Positions 9,949 through 21,459 of a stretch of DNA of 64,000 bases are shown one piece after another. The notes beneath the pieces were generated by a model. The model did not search any database, was not told the DNA's origin, and worked only from the letters and a program-made list of their open reading frames with translations. The position numbers and the translations under genes are program-made. The first letter of the stretch is position 1. The number at the start of each line of letters is the position of its first letter. The DNA comes from Prunus persica (taxonomy: Eukaryota; Streptophyta; Magnoliopsida; Rosales; Rosaceae): contig NC_034013.1 of assembly GCF_000346465.2 (NCBI RefSeq), positions 301,648 to 365,647 on the forward strand. Reading direction: 5' to 3'.

Positions 9949-12487
9949 AAATCAAATTTACTCCTAATAAAAAGTGAAAAAAAAACCCTAACTCGACTAA
10001 CTTAATCTTAACGTCTCTAACAATTTTTTTTTCTTCGTTCTTCATCCTTCTCAACACGTCCCCTTCCCCCAAAAATCTGAGCGCTCATCCATCTTTTCTT
10101 TCACCTGTAAAAAAAAAAAAAAATCTCTTCCCATATATCATCCATTGCAAATGGCGAGGGTGGGTCCAAGAGTGATTCATTTGCCATCCATGTGGATTTC
10201 ATGGTTGATGCTCCTTTCCTTGCGGACTTGGTTACCATACCAAGCAGCTTGAACCGTAAACCGTAGTTTGACCTTTTTTTTAATAAGAAAATTTCCTTTT
10301 ACAAGGCAATATTACATAACACTTGCTAATTCCAACATAACTTGTTTTTGCAATGTCAAATGCTAAAATGGCTATAATACCCGAGATTTTGTTTAAAAAA
10401 AGAAAAAAAATGGATAGTTGTATTCTATAAAAGTAGGATTTATTATCTAATTTTTCTTTTAATTTTAATTTTTTCAATACAAAAAGTGTGAATTTACCAT
10501 ATTATCCTCATTTAATTAATAATTTCAATTCTTAATGCTTGTATTAACCAAAAGTATTTTCTTTAACTATTCTTTGCCTTTTGCTTTATATATATAGATA
10601 AATCGAATTCAAAATTTATAAAAGGAACCATTTTTATAAGTTTAATTATTTACTTCCAATATATCTAAATATAAATAAGTTAAAGAAAAAAAAAATTCTG
10701 AAATATGAAATATGAGGGCAATTTTGGGTACCCCAAAAAACTCATTCTGATCCATCCCTACCCAACCCTCCCTCCTCCCTCCGGAATTCAATTCCCAGGA
10801 ATTAGACTCTTGATTTTATGTGGGGCCCGCTTTGCCTTTGTTTCCCATTATGCCAATAAACAAAGGGGTAATCCGGAATGTGAAGGACTCGCATTCCAGT
10901 CCCACCCTACGTAAGTAAACATGCCTTTATTGTCGTTTGTACATTGGTCTAGCTGATTGCCTGTTTCAAGGCTGTTACGCCCCTGCATTGAAGGATCTTG
11001 TGTGTTCTGTTATACTTTCTAGGTTAGTTTAAATGAGGCTTTTCCTTCCATCAAAAGAAAGGGGAAAACAAAAAGGCTAATATCAGTAACTACACACTTT
11101 TTCGGTATATAAATAATTCTATCGACCAGAAATTACACAAGTACAGGGCATGTAAGTCAGAGAACAGTCAGGACTGGAAACTTCTGTAGACAAAATGTCA
11201 TCTTAAGCATTATAACAAGCCAACCAAACTAACGCACAATGTAAACAGAATCTTGAAATACCTTTTTTGTTTTTTTTTGGGGGGGGGGGGGGGGGGGGGG
11301 GGGGCCCCCTTTTCCCTTTTCTCAATTTCCCACACAAAAAGTTGCAACAGAAATAAAAAAGATAACATCATAATAACACATGAAGGGATTCTTTTATACA
11401 AAATCTTTGATCTAAACAATATGGCAAGAAAAAAAAAAGGGAAATAAAGGCATGATGATCATTCAAGTTCAGCATATAATGCAATGGAATATATTACCTG
11501 TCTCCAAATGCTCACTATTTTTCTTTCATTTGAACTACAAGGCAAATATAAACCAAGGTGATATGTTCAAAGTCACTATTTTTCTACATGATGTATAAAA
11601 ACAGATAAAAAAATCAATGGAAAAACAATAACAAAATATCCACCTTAAATGCGTTACTGGAATGTATTCCAGAGCCTAATAGTATTATTGCACAGCAAAG
11701 AGTGAAGTTCTTTCAACATTAGCTGCCCCATCCGAGAGCATGACCACAAACCCGGAAGTCATGAATCATAACGGACTTATCTTTTTCCCTCTACACCTTC
11801 CAGTAGAGAATTCTAACATTTGCAATTCAATATACTATATGTAATCTTAAGGCATGTTTATACTAATTTCTTGCAGGGGCACAAAACCAATCACTGTCTC
11901 ACTTCTCCTACCTATGGCCCTGGCAGATACTGGTTACTTAACAATCCTGGCAAACATTCATCTAAGTTTCTGGGTTCTTCAATTGCTTGGGAATTAAATT
12001 ACCACAACTGAATGTAGTATTTAATGCATAAGATTTTGTAAGAGAGCACCTTAGTGTATCTATATACTGAGTACTCATGATTTTGCAATTGACTTACAAT
12101 CCAAATTAATCTTCAATCTTAAATCATCATGTTCCTTTGACCTAGCGAGTTGCATTTGTCTTTGCATGACCAGAAAACGTGGAAAGGGATACTGAATTCT
12201 TTAAGAAACAGCATGCAGTATGGAATGTGTAAGCAATATGGAATCAGAGCCCCACCTAAAAACAATCACATGAAAAGCAAAATTATTAAGAAACTGGTGA
12301 AAGATCAGTGAATAACTTGTTTCTATAAATAAAAGTAAGAAGACCCTGAGGGGCAAACCCTAGCTGCCACAGGAACAGCTAGAGGCAAGCTCTAGCTGCA
12401 CCCTGAACTTGCCTTCATAAGTCAGTTGCATATAATCAGTATCATTTATTGGGGTTGCGAAAAATAGATGCTGATCTCATTAGGAAC
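9949..12487. other. Intergenic, 3' side of the sucrose-phosphatase gene
   Basis: No gene was recognised. It contains a 26-base G run (11279-11304) followed by a C run; open frames across it are artefacts of the homopolymer. Part of 12000-12487 is presumably the 3' UTR of the minus-strand sucrose-phosphatase gene, whose stop codon is at 12490-12488. Confidence 0.5.
11279..11309. repeat. Poly-G run followed by poly-C
   Basis: About 26 consecutive G residues then 5 C residues. Real G runs of this length are rare, and they are also a common site of assembly or sequencing error, so the length should not be trusted. Confidence 0.9.
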
Positions 12488-15239
12488 CTAGAATACCCAT
12501 CTTTCTGGTTCTTTAAGTTCTACACCATCGAACCATGTTTGATGCATGTGCAGCCAAGTATAAGCATCCGGTACCTCTGACTAGAGAAGCCACAACAGAT
12601 CATGAGTAAGACAATTACCACATTAAGATCTCTCCACGTTACCAAATTAACAAGGGACATGACTTTAAAAGGAAGGAAACACCCAGCTAAGGTTGTACCT
12701 TTGAACTCATCAGGACTGTAGTCAGAGAGCATTGCCGCTCATCATCTGCAACAATCAATCAATGTCTCATCAATACAAATCAGTGAAATAATGAATTTTT
12801 AGTTTAAATGACATAATGACAAAGACAATATCCGTTATCTAAGGGGCATGGGGAATTCAAAATAACAATTCTATCATTCACGAATTTAGTTGCCCCTTAG
12901 ATGAGAGTCCAATGAGAGGTTTCAAGGAAATGAGCTGAAAAGAAAAATTATTAATCTATTGGGACAGACAAAGGAACTCTGCCTACCTTCAGAACTAATA
13001 GAGCTCATACACAGGTTGAATAGCAAACACTTTTCATTATCTTTTTTCTCTCAGATATTTACCTATTGACTAGCCTCCATTTTTTATCTGTTGCAACAAT
13101 TAGCCACCAGTTAAACTAATAGAATATGTATCACTTTTTCTCCATTCTTTGAATAAATCTACTTATTGTGCCAGAAAGGCAATCTCACCATTCAATTCCC
13201 ACTTATCAAACTTCACAAGCCATGTGTCTGAGCCAATTTGAACTGAGGATAATCGATCCACCCATGTCCAAAACTGTTTTCCCTGCTTATCTCCATACGA
13301 CTTTGCCATTGCATCCATGCACTGGTGGATAGGTAGCTCAACTCCCAAGGGATGGACAAAGATAGCCAATGGGTGCTAGAGAATTGGGGAAAAATAGCAA
13401 AACCAAAATGAGAAAGTAAGCAATCTACCAAAACACAACTGCAACAGCACCAAAATATTCTGTCAACTTCTACAAAGTACAGAAAGCCCCAAAAAAAGAA
13501 AGAGAAGAAACGATTAGCACTTCAAGATCTGATAATTCAACCAAATCTCTGAGACCAAAGCCTCCTCAGCTTTAGGTTAAGTGTAAGGGAAGCTGGGGTC
13601 GATCATAAGTGGAAGTGCAAATATTGTCTAGAAAAGAAAGTTTTTGGTGTATTCAGAATTGAAAGCTGTTGGGGAAACATAGCAAAATCCTTAACAGTGC
13701 AAATTTCATTCTCTAAAAGCAAAAGTCTTCAATATAAGTTGGCAAGCATAAAATGGTCGTGCAAAGATTCCAGTACTAAAGATTTAAATCAAAAACTCTA
13801 GAAAAGAAACCATATCCGAACTATCTGCGGTCATTCCCAGTCTAGGGTCATATTACTAGCTAATCAACTGCATTCATGGCTACTGGTCTAACCTTTCCTT
13901 TTTCACTTTTCGGTTTGGTCATTCATCATTAATCACATTTTTTCACATACATTCATTAATCAGCACTAAATCTTCAACTCCTGCAGCATCAGGTATTACT
14001 ACAGCATTGCAACCTTAATTGCACGTGACCAAGACACCCTGAGTATTCAAGACTAAAAATTTAGGTTGAAAGAATTCAGGTGCTTGGAGAATTAAAAGAC
14101 CAAATGACACGTCAAGACTGTTTTTAAGTTTTGCATATAGAAGGAGAAAAAAACATTAGAAATGACACTTACAAAGACTGATTTCAAGTTTTGAAAATAC
14201 TGCTCAGATTTCTCCACTTCTGCACGCCGCCATCTCTCATAAAACAAATAGAACTTTACAACCTCATGTGCAGGACTAAAATTCTTCACTTTGCACTTTT
14301 GGAAATCTTTGAAATCTCTTGGAGATACATTTGGACCCAGATGAAAATTTCCAATGGCTTGTATTATCCCAGCTGCACATCTCTCTGTTGCATGAAGTAT
14401 ATTGGAATTTCTGTGTGCATTTTCTGCATACCACTGCAACAATTCTTCTTTTGCATTACTGACCTGCGTGACGTTTGACATCATGACCATACAATTCAAA
14501 TATTTTCCTTACGAATAATTTAAGAATATTATTATCCAAACAAAACGAAATAGGCAATGTTTATAACTTACAGACCATCACACCATACACTTCAGGAAGA
14601 CTGAATAGTTCGGCATCATTTCCAGAGTCACCACAAACCAGAATGTTGTAGGGAAGCTTCCCCTCAAGTTTGAATTTCTTCAACAAATATGCAAGAGCTT
14701 GCCCTTTGCCCGCCCCTTTTGGTAAAATGTCCAAAGCAATCCCACTGCTATAAATTATCTTCACATCTAACTGGCCAAATATATATGAAGATCAGAAACA
14801 GATATCACTGACATTGAGAAAAGATGCATTCAAGTAGTAAAAGCCAGTCCACTTCCATTGAGGGATCCCTCAAATAAAATTATTTGAGGGGCACCCTTTA
14901 GGGTCCCCTAAGAATTTTTTTTCAACAATCCAAACCATCTATTTTTTAAGTCTACATCCATTGATCATCCTTGCAAAAAATTAGACAAATTAGAAACCAT
15001 TTCGACATCCAAATGTGTCCTACAAAATCAATGAATATGGTGCTTCAAGAAAATAGTAAAATTTCAATATTTCAATTGAGTGGTCAAATGATATTGGATT
15101 CAAGTGATTTTTTGTAGTAATGATCTTTGAATGAATATCTACAAAATAGATAGTTTGGATTAGTGAAATACAATACAAAGTAGGCCCTACAAGAGTGTCC
15201 CTCAAATAAGCTTATTTGAGTGATCCCTCAACTGAAGCT

Positions 15240-15277
<38 letters not shown>

Positions 15278-16605
15278 TTCTCTTATCCGGATGTCCGGAT
15301 TGTTTAGCATGCGGACCTCAATGTTTCTTCAGTTTTCTCCTCTTATATATGCTGCCAAATCACAAGCCACTACACTGCTATATAAAAATATCCAGTCGGT
15401 GCTGTAGAAGTATACATCTTCAAATCATTTTTTACAATGAAACACAACTGCAAACATTGGAATCCGCACACTAAACAATCCGGATGTCCGGATAAGAGAA
15501 AAATCCTATATATATCTATCTATTGAGTAGTATCAGTGAGAAATATAAGAAACAATTTTCAGTAAGAGTCTGCCAGTAGCACTTTAAAATGAAACTGTCA
15601 ATGCTCTAGCCATGAGGTTTATAAAGAAAATAAAATGTACTCTTACCCCACGTTTCTCCAACCGTTGTGATAAAACATTCATTATCTCCGATGCCACAAC
15701 CTTCTCTACATAAAAGCTAACCTTGTGAGGTCGTTGCTCTCCCTCTTCCTGCAATAATCTCATATATGGGGACATCAAATTTCGAAATACATACAAGTCT
15801 TTACCTTTAACTGGTAAATATAAGAACTAATATCACACTAGTTACAATGTGGGAATCATGACCCTTCTTTGCTTCGATTCGATACATTGTGTATCTAAAC
15901 TAGGGGTTACCGAACCAAACTCACGGAACCGACTACCGACGTATGTATAAATCGGTCCTAATCTAAACACCCTTTGCTTTTGCTTGCACTCATGGGTCCC
16001 ACATAGATACTATTTGATTAAATTGGGTTGTGCTTGAATTTTCAACACCATCCTACAACAAATTTCTAACATAATGGTCCCAAAACACCCGAATAATAAT
16101 AATAACCTTAGCAAAGGAAAAGTACCTGAGGAGTAAGTTGAGGAAATTTATTAGTTTCCTCAACAACAATGTCTCTATCCCACTTGTGATTCAGATGTTG
16201 CTTCCACCCATCATCAGGAACCATAGCCTCACCATAACCATACATAATCTCAGTTCCCACAGACATGATTGTTATATCAGGCGTTAGCAAGGGTTTCTCA
16301 TTCCTCAATGGTTTGTAAGTGATTGGTGATCTTCCGGTTGAAAATACCAGCAGAGAATCATGGCGGTAATTTGCTTCCCACAGCGCGTTGAACCTCAGAA
16401 GAGACAGATTTTCAGGCTCATCATGATCCACCTGAAAAACAGTATCAGAATCACAAACCCATTTGTTTTTCTCTCTCTTTTTAATTATTGTTATAGGAAA
16501 TAAAGCATTAGCTAATGAAGGAATGTAAGTGTGAAAATGTACCATGGTGTAATCAAGATCTGAGACTAGCATGAGACGAGCAGAGCCATTGAGACGAGAG
16601 TTCAT
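12488..16605 (-). CDS. SPP: Sucrose-phosphatase (sucrose-6F-phosphate phosphohydrolase)
   Basis: Cytosolic HAD-superfamily enzyme that dephosphorylates sucrose-6F-phosphate, the last step of sucrose synthesis, usually acting with sucrose-phosphate synthase. Eight exons on the minus strand: 16605-16543, 16431-16126, 15748-15647, 14770-14576, 14463-14173, 13375-13189, 12745-12699 and 12574-12488. They join in frame to 425 residues, the usual family length. HAD motif I is DLDYT (D16, D18, T20), motif II FSTGRS (about 51-56), then the KVSFYVEK lysine region and the [10 protein letters not shown] acid motif. The C-terminal S6PP_C domain ends in RWVF. The start at 16605 ([11 protein letters not shown]) fits the family N-terminus; the frame stays open to an ATG at 16728, which would add 41 residues. 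The donor after exon 4 must be GTCTGT, since the nearby GTAAGT would shift the frame. Confidence 0.93.
14859..15230. mobile_element. MITE in sucrose-phosphatase intron 3
   Basis: About 372 bp bounded by inverted repeats of about 36 bp (TGAGGGATCCCTCAAATAA at the left; the complement of the right end reads TGAGGGATCACTCAAATAA). Each terminus is also internally palindromic. No clear target duplication was found, so the superfamily is open. Confidence 0.7.
15242..15272. repeat. (TA)n microsatellite
   Basis: Pure TA dinucleotide run directly abutting the next MITE, which probably inserted at a TA within it. Confidence 0.95.
15273..15507. mobile_element. MITE with TCCGGATGTCCGGA ends, inserted in a TA repeat
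   Basis: About 235 bp. The termini read inward as TCTTATCCGGATGTCCGGAT on both strands and stay similar for about 60 bases. The element is flanked on both sides by TATATA, consistent with a TA target duplication (Tc1/mariner-like). It also lies in intron 3 of the sucrose-phosphatase gene. Confidence 0.78.
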
Positions 16606-16770
16606 GTGGGTTTGATTGGGTTGGGCGCCTTGGCTCACAGAGTTCTGTATTTTTACACAATTAGACAAGAGATTCATCGCTTTGTTGGTTGAAATTGAAC
16701 ACAGTCCGTACAGAACCATCTTTGTCAAAAGAGGAAAACATCAAACTTTATCCTTCCAATATTTAATAAA

Positions 16771-17968
16771 AGCTTTTTTTTTTTTTATCACAAATGTCCT
16801 GAGGTTTGCCAAATTATCATTTTTTGTCTTTTATGTTTTTTTCTTGATATTATTGGTCTTTTATGTTACACTTCCTCACACATTAATTTGGTCCTACAGT
16901 CACGTTTCATCAAAATTTTCCATTAGATTGCTAACGTGAATTCCGTGTGGACTAAACAATGTTTTAAATATTTGTTTTATCACAAATGGTTCTTGAGGTT
17001 TGTAAAATTATCACATTTGAAACTTTATAATTGTTTTTTGACATTATTGGTCCTTATGTTACACCTCACACATCAATTTGATCACACCGTGAGATTTTAT
17101 TAAATTATTAACATGACACATATGTGGTGCACACATAGCCAATGAGAAAATGTCAAGTGGATCTAAATGAAGAAATATTTATAAATAAATAAAAGTTTAA
17201 CATTTAAAATCTTTTTAAAATCATTTTTTAAAAAGAGAGAAAATTTTCAATACATACATTTTCTTTAAAATTCAAATCCACTTGGCATGTTATTAATGGA
17301 CATGTTGGCTTCACATACATGTTACGTAAAATCCGTTAGGTTTTTTTTGAAAACCCTAAACCCTTTAAAAAATAGTTTAACATTTAAAATATTTTTTCTA
17401 AAAAATTTAAAGAAAGAGAAAAGTTTAGAAATATAAATATATTTTTTTTATTCAAATCCACTTGACATGTTATTATTGGACATGTAGGCTCCACATATAT
17501 ATCATGTCAAATCTGTTACGTTCTGTTGAAATTTTCATCAATTTAACAAAAATTTCAACAGAACCTAACAGATTTGACGTGACATGTATATGGAGCATAC
17601 ATGTCCAATAATAACATGTCAAGTGGATTTGAATGAAATACAAATTATGTTTTGAAAATTTTATCATTTTTAAATTAAATTTTTTATAAAAGATTTTTAA
17701 TGTTAAACTATTTAAAAATATATATAAAGGACCAATAATGTCAAAAAAATAAAAATAAAAATAAATGACCAAAGGTGATAATTTCACAATTTGTGACCTA
17801 AAATGTTTAATCTATGTCCACGCAATCTAATGAAAATTTTTGGAACGTGATGGCGACACCGAATTGATGTGTGAGGTGTAATATAAGGGACCAATAATGC
17901 CAGAAAAAACATAAATGACCAAAGGTGATAATTTGGCAAACCTCAGGGACCATTTGTGATAAAAACCC
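16771..17968. mobile_element. 1.2-kb palindromic TIR element just upstream of sucrose-phosphatase
   Basis: The left end carries TTATCACAAATG and the GAGGTTTGCCAAATTATCA motif; the right end is its complement (about 17800-17968). Flanks are TTAATAAA at 16763-16770 and 17969-17976, an 8-bp duplication (9 with one mismatch). A second, shorter inverted repeat occupies the centre (about 17456-17535 against 17550-17632), and a degenerate copy of the terminal motif recurs at about 16975. There is no coding domain. Its left edge is only about 165 bases upstream of the sucrose-phosphatase start codon. Confidence 0.78.
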
Positions 17969-18264
17969 TTAATAAATTCAAGGTTAAAGTGTTGCTTCCC
18001 TGAATTTCAATTTGCTCTCTGTTGTAAATGATGGATGGCACACATATTGAAAATGAGGAGCAATATTGAGTGAAATACCATGTTTTACAGAAAGTTGAAG
18101 ATTTATAGGCTTAGTGCCTTAATGGCAGGGGTTCGAAACTCGTTGGAAGCACTTCGTGGCCAAGGGCAAATCGAACCCCGAACAGGGATTAATCCCACCC
18201 TTCGCAAATAGTAAGAAGCAATTATGAGCTAATGTTTTAGAATGAATGCTTAGTTATGAAGCAT

Positions 18265-18475
18265 ATATCATCTGCCTATAAATAGAGGCAATCTTCACGC
18301 TTTTAAGAGACACCAATCCGAACAGAAAAGAGAGAGAGAAATCTGAGAGTTAGGAAGCTTTATCTAAGTGAGAAAATTCTATCAATGTAAAACCACAAGA
18401 GCAAATACAATTCCACCCTAATATTCAGTGGTACTTTCATACTCTGCCTATTTTATAACATGTTATTAGCACAAT
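18265..18475 (+). repeat. Possible LTR fragment with TATA-like motif
   Basis: Contains CTATAAATAGAGGC near 18276-18290 followed by a GA-rich leader. It ends in TTTATAACA next to TGTTATTAGCAC, which resembles a retrotransposon LTR end and primer-binding region. No second LTR and no coding region were seen, so this is a weak call. A host promoter is an alternative. Confidence 0.35.
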
Positions 18476-19289
18476 AGTTTCTTTTCTTTACCTCTAAATT
18501 TTTCCAGCTAAACACTATGTGGTTATTTCTCTGTCTCCTCTCTATCATACTCATATGTCTACTCTCATTTTACTGAGTTTTTATCAAAAATAGCCCAAAT
18601 TTACCCCTCACTTTCAAAAATGTCAGTTTTTATAAAATCTTTCAAATATAGCCAAAAACTCAATTAAATAGACACAAATACCCTTAAAAATTAAAACCCA
18701 CATAAACCTAAAAAGCAAAACCATACTACACAAATTTTGGTCGAACTACTGTTGAGCACGCACGTCTGTAACCTTGGTTTGAAACAATTCCAACACTCCC
18801 TAATTCAACTTACCGATCTATAATCCCATGTTTGCTTTTCTTTCTCTCTCTCTCTCCTACCATCTTTGTTTTAATTCCATGGTTTTCTGTTGGCCACTTG
18901 AAATAGTTTATTCAACTTATTAATTTTGTTTGTTGGATTGGATTTGAAGATAAAGAACTTATTAATTGTATTTCTTTTTCGATTTGGATGAATAATATAT
19001 TTCCAATTTGGGTCTGCCTAGATCATTGTAAGTTGAATTAGGGAGTGTTGAGGCTATACAGACGTGTTGCCCATTGGGATTGGCCAGAGAGTAGAAAGTA
19101 CTTTACAATGATCCAGGCAAATCCATCCCCTAGCAGAAATAATTGAAAATTTCCTCTCTGTAAATCTGTTTCTTGTGTTTCGTGGGAGGTTTGAGTGTTT
19201 CTCATGTGGTAGACCCAAATTGCACATGATTATTGATATGCTATTATGACAACAAAATATACAAATCATATAAATATTTGTTATTCTGA

Positions 19290-19316
19290 CACACACACAC
19301 ACACACACATATATAT
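19290..19316. repeat. (AC)n-(AT)n compound microsatellite
   Basis: A run of CA dinucleotides followed by TA dinucleotides, lying inside the deletion-derivative MULE. Confidence 0.9.
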
Positions 19317-19377
19317 GGTTTGAACAATGTTTTCTCAATGTGTATTGTATTATTTATTATGTTGGTTTAACTTTCAG

Positions 19378-19735
19378 GATAATGTCAAGTTTGACAATTT
19401 TGATTAACTACGTGGAAAGTGGGTTAACTCAACGTACAAAAATTGCAAAACTATAGGACTAATTGTTTCAGATAAAATTACGATAGAGGAGCTTCGGAAT
19501 AAGGTATATGACACTGTAAATGTGGATCGAAATGAGTATGCAGAACCTATTTGGCCAGTTGGGGATCAGACAGATTGGGTGGTACCTAATGACATACGAA
19601 ATAGAATTGTCCTACTACCAATTACACGAAAAAGGTATGGCAGGCGCAAGGAAAAGAGAATCCCATCACGCGGAGAAGAACCATTAACTCGTAAGTATTC
19701 AAGATGTGGTTCAACTGGCTACTATCAATAAACTT
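19378..19735 (+). pseudogene. MULE transposase remnant: N- and C-terminal parts joined
   Basis: An N-terminal-like segment (SDKITIEELRNKVYDTVNVD, about 19470-19530) resembles the leading domain of plant MuDR-type transposases. It runs almost directly into a C-terminal segment (about 19580-19735) with the ITRKRYGRRKEKRIPSRGEE pattern and a decayed zinc knuckle (YSRCGSTGYYQ, where the first Cys and the His are lost). The whole catalytic DDE core, more than 400 residues in an intact protein, is missing. This matches an internal-deletion derivative of an autonomous MULE. Frame breaks occur before 19450. Confidence 0.7.
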
Positions 19736-20560
19736 GCAAGAATTTGATTGCACTTCATCCTACCTCGTAGAAAGGTGTAATATTTTACTATTTAAATTTA
19801 TGAATTAGTACGAACAATGGATGAATATTTAATTTCATAATTTCCTTAAATTTTTTGGTGTAAACTTTTGAAAATGAGGAATAAAGCATGCTTTCCCTCA
19901 CAATTTTTGTAGATTTGAGATGATATACAGTAGAGATGCAGCGCTTTTGGTTTGACCCATGTGAGGATAAAGTCTTTGCACATAGATTCAATACTACTAT
20001 ATTTTTCTATCAATTTTGTGATTTGGAAAACCAAGCCATAAGCATTCTGGTATGGTTATTAAGTTCTTGATCCACTCCTACAGAGACACTCCTCATTTCA
20101 TGCAATGACGATGTTTTCTACAAATTTGATTATATGACCTTTAAGTGTGAAAGAAGGACAGTTTTTCAATAATTTGAATATTCAAAACATAATTATTGAA
20201 TATAAGTGCCTCTAATATAAGTTTTTAAGTTTCTTGGGTCCTATTTATGGATATTTCCTCTCAGGTTGCTGCGATAAACACAGCAATGGCTGCTCTCAGA
20301 AAGATAGTGGGTGTGTTCCTAAAGTCTTTGATAACAAAGTCCGATAACAAAGTCTTTGCACATCGAGTCAATACTTTGATAACATATCCCGTTTGTACAT
20401 GATCTTTCTTTTTAAGTTTATGTGGGTTTTAATTTTAAAGGGTATTTGTGTCTTTTCATGTGAGTTTTTGGCTATATTTGAAAGATTTTATAAAAACTGA
20501 CATTTTTGAAAGTGGGGAGGGGGGGGGGGGGAAATTTTGGCTATTTTTGATATATGTCTA

Positions 20561-21459
20561 TTCATGTTTGTTTAATTTATTTTTCGTACTGTAATTTGGA
20601 ACGGTGCGGTTTTATCCCCCTTCATATTATTATATGGTGGTGTAGTTCCATTGCCTATCACGTTGTAACATATATTATTGTAATAAAAAGAGTGGTGTGA
20701 TTTTAAAACCCATCTTATTATCTTAGTGGCGCAACCATATTGCCCACAATATGATAATTTATTCTATACTGGATATATAAATACCACAATGATATACACA
20801 ACTTGGACGATGCAATTAAGCATATGTAAATACCAGTGTGTGATGTGATAAACCCAATATATAATATTTTATTAGTATGCCATTTAATTGTGTCATATCA
20901 TCTTCCCGTCGGAATTGGTAGCTGGAGTCGCCGAAAAACAAAGGAGGAAAACAGGCAAAACTTTTCGTCATTACAGCCATCAATCCTCGAGTTTTCGAAG
21001 AGAAAAAAAGGGTGGAATAGAAAGAGGACGTCGAGCCAAAACTTTTGGTACCAATTTTGTGGCCAACGGTGGCCGGACGACGACTAATGACCGACAGGAA
21101 GATGGAAGTTACTATAGCAATCGATGGTACTGTAGCTCTCAGGTTGTTGTAGCACTCAATTAAAGAGAAGAGAGTAACATAACGTGGAAGAGGCTGATAT
21201 GGTATTTTAAAAAATCTTGCTTCGAAATATTTACGGTTGTGTCACTACATTTCTGTTGACCATAACTTCTTCGTTAAAACTTCGATTTGAGCCCACTATG
21301 TGTCTACGAACTTGTATCGACGCGCTCTACACAACGGTACCACTAAAATCCTCAAATTCTTTCCCAAACAAAAAGTCAAATTTTAAAACCATTAAAATAT
21401 TCTCGGAGTAAAATTGTATTTTACTTAAATAATTTAATATTAATTTAGGATCGGGTTAT
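20561..21459. other. Unassigned sequence left of the gypsy element
   Basis: No coding domain was recognised. The part from about 21200 to 21470 ends GGATCGGGTTATCACA and has the look of retrotransposon LTR or leader sequence, but no matching copy was found to the right of the element, so it is left unassigned. Confidence 0.35.

Larger units (their letters stand above)
18562..20551. mobile_element. Deletion-derivative Mutator-like element
   Basis: Inverted repeats of about 140 bp: 18582-18722 (starting ATCAAAAATAGCCCAAATTT) and about 20410-20551 on the opposite strand. They share long stretches such as CTTTCAAAAATGTCAG and TTTATAAAATCTTTCAAATA. A 9-bp direct repeat ATATGTCTA occurs at 18553-18561 and 20552-20560; on the left, about 20 extra bases separate it from the clear start of the inverted repeat. 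The interior includes remnants of a MULE transposase gene (19378-19735). A G-rich run at about 20514-20531 interrupts the right repeat. Confidence 0.75.

Noticed and set aside
11210..11447. Open frames on both strands with poly-Gly or poly-Pro runs
   Set aside because: They exist only because of the 26-base G run and the adjacent C run; no domain is present.
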